Of a stretch of DNA of 64,000 nt, positions 60,437 to 64,000 are shown one piece after another. The notes beneath the pieces were generated by a model that did not search any database, was not told where the DNA came from, and saw nothing but the letters and a program-made list of their open reading frames with translations. The DNA is from Amyelois transitella (Eukaryota > Arthropoda > Insecta > Lepidoptera > Pyralidae). The stretch is taken from positions 124,001 through 188,000 of the forward strand of contig NC_083536.1 in assembly GCF_032362555.1 (NCBI RefSeq), read 5' to 3'. The translations under genes were made by a program, and so were the position numbers. Numbering within the stretch: the first letter of the stretch is position 1; the number at the start of each line of letters is the position of its first letter.

Positions 60437-62035
60437 ATATATAAATAAATATATACGGGACAAATTACACTAACTGATGTTGATTCTCCTTCGCAATCGA
60501 ACTTTTCAAGCATAAGATGCGACATTGTAGGGTTGTATCTGGAATGAACCAGTAAATTGCAGCTAAGCGCTGAGCTCCGAAGGGCCCGCTCGGTCGCCAC
60601 AGAAAGGGCCAACAGTTCGGCCTGATACACCGTGCACATGTTGTCGAGCTTCAGCTTCTTGGTACTGGTCTCCGCAGCGCCTTCCCATACGGTCAGCGCC
60701 GCGCCGACTTTCCCATCGTGCTTGCTCCCATCCGTGTAGATGTGGAGCTGCGCGTGCTGCTGCTCGTCAACCTGCGCTCGGTCTTCCAGGCACGAAAATT
60801 TGAGTCCCAACCTTCCGGCCGGGTGAGGCGCTTCCAGAAAATCGACGGGTCTCTCTATCTCCCGGTCTCCTACCACTCGCTGAGATATACCCTTCTTCAC
60901 TTCGTTAAGAAGGGCTGCCTCCCTGATCCTCATGTCCAGGGGAAGCAGTCCGGCGAGTAGCAGCGCCGCGTTCAGAGAGACGGTGCAATACGCTCTGACG
61001 ATCTTCTGTGCGAAGCCTCGCTGCACCACGTTTAGTTGCTTCTGCACCCCCAGCTTGTGCGTGGCCGATGCCCACACGCTAGATGCGTACATGATGACCG
61101 GCTCGACCACCGCCACGTATATGGTCCTTATCACCTCCGAGTTCAAGCCCCAGCCAATCCTGGCCGCCCAGGACAGCTGCTTATACAAGTTTAACGCCTT
61201 TCGGCATATGTTCGCCACATGGGCGTTAAAAGTGAGCTTGCTGTCCAAGGTGAGGCCGAGGATTTTGATTTCCTGGGACATATCAATGGATACCCCGCCC
61301 ATGCTCAGAATGGGGGTGTCGTATTTAAGTTTGTTGGTGAGCACCATTGCCTTTGTTTTCAATGGTGCAAACCTCAACTTATTTTCGACTCCCCATCTCC
61401 GAACATATTCGAGGGCTCCATTGGCACGTCCCTGGACTTCCTGGGCCGTGTCCCCGGAGAATACGAGGACCACGTCGTCAGCGAACGCTTGACAGTAGTC
61501 GCCCCGGCCATCTAGCCCCACAAGCAACGGGTCCAGAAGCAAATTTCAGAAGGTCGGGCCCCCTATTGACCCTTGGACACATCCCTTCGAGGTTTCGCTG
61601 ACACTCTCCGCTCCGGCATATCTAACGCGAACCCTCCTATCCCCCAAATAACTATCAACCATTCGGCGTAGATTAGGAGGGCACTGCGTCTCCGCCAGTC
61701 TGCACTTAATGGCCGGCCACCACGCGTTGTCGAAGGCTCCCTCTATATCCAAGGATACCATCAGGACGAGTTTTTTATCTTTAATCCTCTGCCTGATGTG
61801 ATCCACCAGGACATAGAGGGAGTCCTCGGTACAGCGCTGCGGCATGAAGCCGTACTGACGGCGGCTCATGCCGGGGAGGACGTGCCAGCGAATCCTCGCC
61901 ATCAGCATCTTCTCCAAAATCTTACCGAGCACCGGTAATAATCCGATGGGTCGGTAAGACTTTGGATTTGCGTAGTCATCCTTTCCCGGCTTCCGCAGGA
62001 CGGCGACCACCGCCTCCTTCCACGCAGCGGGGAAG
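60437..62035 (-). pseudogene. R1-I, R1-clade LINE fragment: RT and RNase H
   Basis: On the minus strand from 62035: DFPAAWKEAVVAVLRKPGKDD, SYRPIGLLPVLGKILEKML, YGFMPQRCTEDSL, LDIEGAFDNAWWPAIKCRL and KGCVQGSIGGPTF, then a TGA replacing Trp at 61548-61546 in the same frame. From there NLLLDPLL, AFADDVVLVFSG (FADD active site) and LGLTLDSKLTFNAHV. RNase H has HIYTDGSKHDGKVGAAL and VYQAELLALSVA and is cut before its last Asp. It ends in a tail-like GTGTAATTTGTCCCGTATAT segment (60455-60482) plus TTTATA repeats. The 5' end is truncated at the junction with R1-J. Confidence 0.88.
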
Positions 62036-62237
62036 TCACAAGGCCGCCCCCAAGTGCATCTTGTGCGCGGGGGCAGGCAAGCCGACGGGGCACCGCGTGG
62101 GGAGCAAGGCGTGCTCCAGCACGCGCCAAAACAAAAAAAGGTGAGGTGGGAAGCGGGGTGCGTCCGCGGCTACGGCCCAGACGCAGCCTGCTCGTGCGGC
62201 TCAGAGCGCCGAGGCGATGGAAACGGGGGCCTCTGAA
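62036..62237 (+). pseudogene. R1-J ORF1 C-terminus with zinc knuckle
   Basis: It reads APKCILCAGAGKPTGHRVGS and KACSSTRQN, matching the last CCHC-type knuckle of R1-clade gag-like proteins. After an A-run at about 62131-62137 (AAAAAAA) a TGA follows in frame. The tail encodes Ala/Glu-rich sequence to a TGA at 62236, just before the ORF2 ATG. Confidence 0.7.
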
Positions 62238-62242
62238 TAATT

Positions 62243-63106
62243 ATGGCCCCCAAAGTTCTCCAGGCGAATATCAACCATTGCACTAGTGCACAGGACCTGT
62301 TGTGTCAGAGCATGGCGCAGTGGTTGATAGACGTGGCGGTGGTCTCTGAGCCGTACTTTGTCCCGCCCCGGGATAACTGGGTGCGAGACGAAGACAGTGC
62401 GGTGGCGATCGTGTCTTCGGCGAGCTCTTCGCCTCCTACATGTGTCGTGCGAGGTCATGGAGTGGTCTCGGCTCGTCTGGGTGACTTGGTTGTGGTTGGA
62501 GTTTATTTCTCGCCCAACCGTCCGCTCAACGAGTTCGAGTCATTCCTGACCCAGGTTGAGGCGCTGGTCCTGAGGAGTCACCCTCTCCCCGTGCTGGTTG
62601 CTGGAGATCTCAATGCCAAATCAACGGCATGGGGATCCCCCGCAACAGATGCGCGGGGTGCACTTATCGAGGAGTGGCTCATCACTAACGGGCTAGCGGT
62701 AGTGAATCGGGGGACGGCACCCACGTGCGTGCGATGGAACGGTAGCTCGCGTCCGGACGTTACGTTCGCGAGCCCAGTCCTAGCGCGCCGTGTCGAGGGC
62801 TGGAGCGTGTTGGAGGACGTGGAGATGCTCTCTGATCACCGTTACATACGGTTTGATCTCTCCGCGTCCTCGGTCGCTCCGAGCGGCCCAAGCCGAACTC
62901 CGAACGAGGCTGGCCCAAGGTGGCAGCTGAAGCGCCTCGACAAGGAGTTTCTCCGCGAGGCGGCCATTGTAAAAGGTTGGTCCCGTGCGCCGGCGAATGT
63001 GGTGGTAGAGGACGAGACCGAGTGGTTCCGGGGCGCGTTAGCAGAAATCTGCGACGCCTCAATGCCCCGGGCCAGTACTCGTCCTCCCAGAAGGTGGGTG
63101 TACTGG
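62243..63106 (+). CDS. R1-J ORF2 endonuclease domain
   Basis: The ATG at 62243 (MAPKVLQANINHCTSAQDLL) opens 288 codons. The endonuclease has QANINH, VSEPYF (catalytic Glu), GVYFSPN, AGDLNAKSTAWGS (Asp) and MLSDHRYIRF (SDH). Near its end lies ASTRPPRRWVYW, then TAG at 63107-63109 where related elements have a second Trp. The frame goes on into the RT without shift, so this stop is a single nonsense change. Confidence 0.88.
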
Positions 63107-63109
63107 TAG

Positions 63110-63903
63110 TCGCCCGAGCTCTCGCGTCTGCGAGAAGCCTGTTTCAGGGCTAGACGCCAGTACGCCCGATACCGGAGGAGAAGGCGCAGGGACGAGTCCG
63201 AAGAGGCCGCTTTGTGCGCGACACTAGTGGAGGCGAAGAGATCGCTGAGGACAGCGATAGCGTCCGCCAAGGAGGCAGCACGCGAGGAGCTGCTGGGTAC
63301 CTTGGACCGCGATCCTTGGGGGCGCCCATATCGACTGGTCCGGAATAAGCTCCGGCCATATGCGGCCCCCCTGACGCGGACCTTGGATCCGCAGTTCCTC
63401 GGTGAGGTGGTGGCCGCTCTGTTCCCGCAGGGAGCGGCCTTTCAGCCCCCCAGTATGGCACCGCCACTGGCGGAAAGAAGCGAGGGCGTGGAGGCGATCC
63501 CGGAGGTGACCCGGGATGAGTTTGCTGCGGCCGTTACACGGCTGCGTGCGAAGAACGTCGCCCCGGGTCCTGATGGAGTTCCGGGTCGTGCCCTCGTCCT
63601 CGCTCTGGACGTTCTGGGGGAACGGCTGAGGGGGCTGTTCATAGCCTGTTTCGAGCAGGGAAGGTTTCCCGCGGCGTGGAAAGTGGGCCGACTAGTCCTA
63701 CTGCAGAAGGAGGGACGTCCGGCGGATTCTTCGACCGGGTTCCGTCCCCTCGTCGTGCTCGATGAGGCCGGCAAAATGCTGGAAAGGGTCATTGCTGACC
63801 GCCTCGTCGAGCACCTGGAGAGAGTAGGGCCGGACCTGGCGGATCGCCAATACGGGTTCCGCCGGAGGCGGTCGACGATTCACGCCGTGCTGAGGGTGAA
63901 GTC
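63110..63903 (+). pseudogene. R1-J ORF2 linker and start of RT
   Basis: The same frame as the endonuclease. It reads SPELSRLREACFRARRQYAR, then NVAPGPDGVPGRALVLAL, RFPAAWKVGRLVLLQKEG, TGFRPLVVLDEAGKMLERVI and DRQYGFRRRRSTIHAVLRVK, and ends at 63903 where AT-rich unrelated sequence begins. The YxDD centre is absent. Confidence 0.85.
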
Positions 63904-64000
63904 AAATAATATTGTTTACAATGTTTATGCGCATTTATTAAAGTTGTTTACAATTAGATGCACCAAGACTCACCGTAGTCATGGAATGATTTTATACTAC
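63904..64000. other. AT-rich sequence, unassigned
   Basis: The last 97 bp; no gene or repeat recognised. The sharp GC change at 63903 marks an insertion or deletion border. Confidence 0.4.

Larger units (their letters stand above)
62036..63903 (+). mobile_element. R1-J, R1-clade LINE fragment, plus strand
   Basis: It holds the end of ORF1 (zinc knuckle), the whole endonuclease and the first third of the RT. It is cut at 63903. Strongly GC-rich. It stands head to head with R1-I. Confidence 0.85.

Overview
This is a eukaryotic, almost certainly insect and most likely lepidopteran, genomic window made entirely of transposable elements. I see no host gene, no bacterial gene organisation and no full tRNA or rRNA gene. 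The lepidopteran call rests on the element mix: BEL/Pao and Ty3/gypsy LTR elements, R1-clade non-LTR elements with an RNase H domain, an RTE element ending in (TATG)n, and a tRNA-derived SINE and a (TATG)n-tailed short retroposon that I recognise from moths and butterflies. Such density of mutually nested elements is typical of heterochromatin, for example a W chromosome, a pericentromere or a piRNA cluster. That placement is an inference.

Left block, 1-12.6 kb: part of a minus-strand LINE (LINE-A, 1-2830); the 3' half of a minus-strand BEL/Pao element (BEL-A, 2965-4796); a gypsy 5' leader with an Arg/Ser-rich gag start (5188-6210); LINE-D (about 6211-11511); and a 5'-truncated LINE-E (11512-12597).

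Central block, 12.6-32.4 kb: a degraded gypsy element (Gypsy-A, plus strand) split at three places. A 13.1-kb segment (12983-26084) interrupting its gag is a DNA transposon with perfect 29-bp terminal inverted repeats and a 4-bp TATT target duplication. Removing the transposon restores the gag frame. The transposon carries a three-exon transposase gene on the minus strand, itself hit by a young gypsy element with identical 193-bp LTRs (Gypsy-C, 14719-20106), a SINE (20364-20614) and an RTE element (21153-24463). Removing all three gives a 4.13-kb element with a 790-codon gene carrying one nonsense codon and one 1-bp frameshift. A deleted piggyBac element at a TTAA site (28437-29915) splits the RNase H of Gypsy-A, and a LINE fragment (30946-31491) splits its integrase.

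Third block, 32.4-46.6 kb: a Jockey-type LINE (ORF1 at 32383-34233, ORF2 end at 40514-40936) flanks an intact gypsy element (Gypsy-D, 34234-40511) with identical 175-bp LTRs, intact gag and pol, no env, and two small accessory ORFs ahead of gag: a putative myristoylated one-pass membrane protein and an unrecognised 106-aa protein. Then come a gypsy leader, RS-rich region and gag (Gypsy-H, 41340-42644) and the 5' half of BEL-A (42645-45514).

Right block, 46.3-64 kb: a minus-strand gypsy (Gypsy-B, 46636-60436) is split by a retroposon tail (47378-47525) and by BEL-C (47570-58533, 5-bp duplication AAAGG). The 5' LTR of BEL-C is in turn split by a full-length, apparently intact LINE (LINE-C, 47585-52656, 7-bp duplication TAGTTTT). 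The window ends with two R1-clade fragments placed head to head (R1-I minus, R1-J plus).

The points most worth follow-up are the DNA transposon, the accessory ORFs of Gypsy-D, the baculovirus FP25K-like ORF1 proteins of the LINEs, and 3' tails shared between SINEs and LINEs. All statements about families come from reading motifs by eye; no database search was run.
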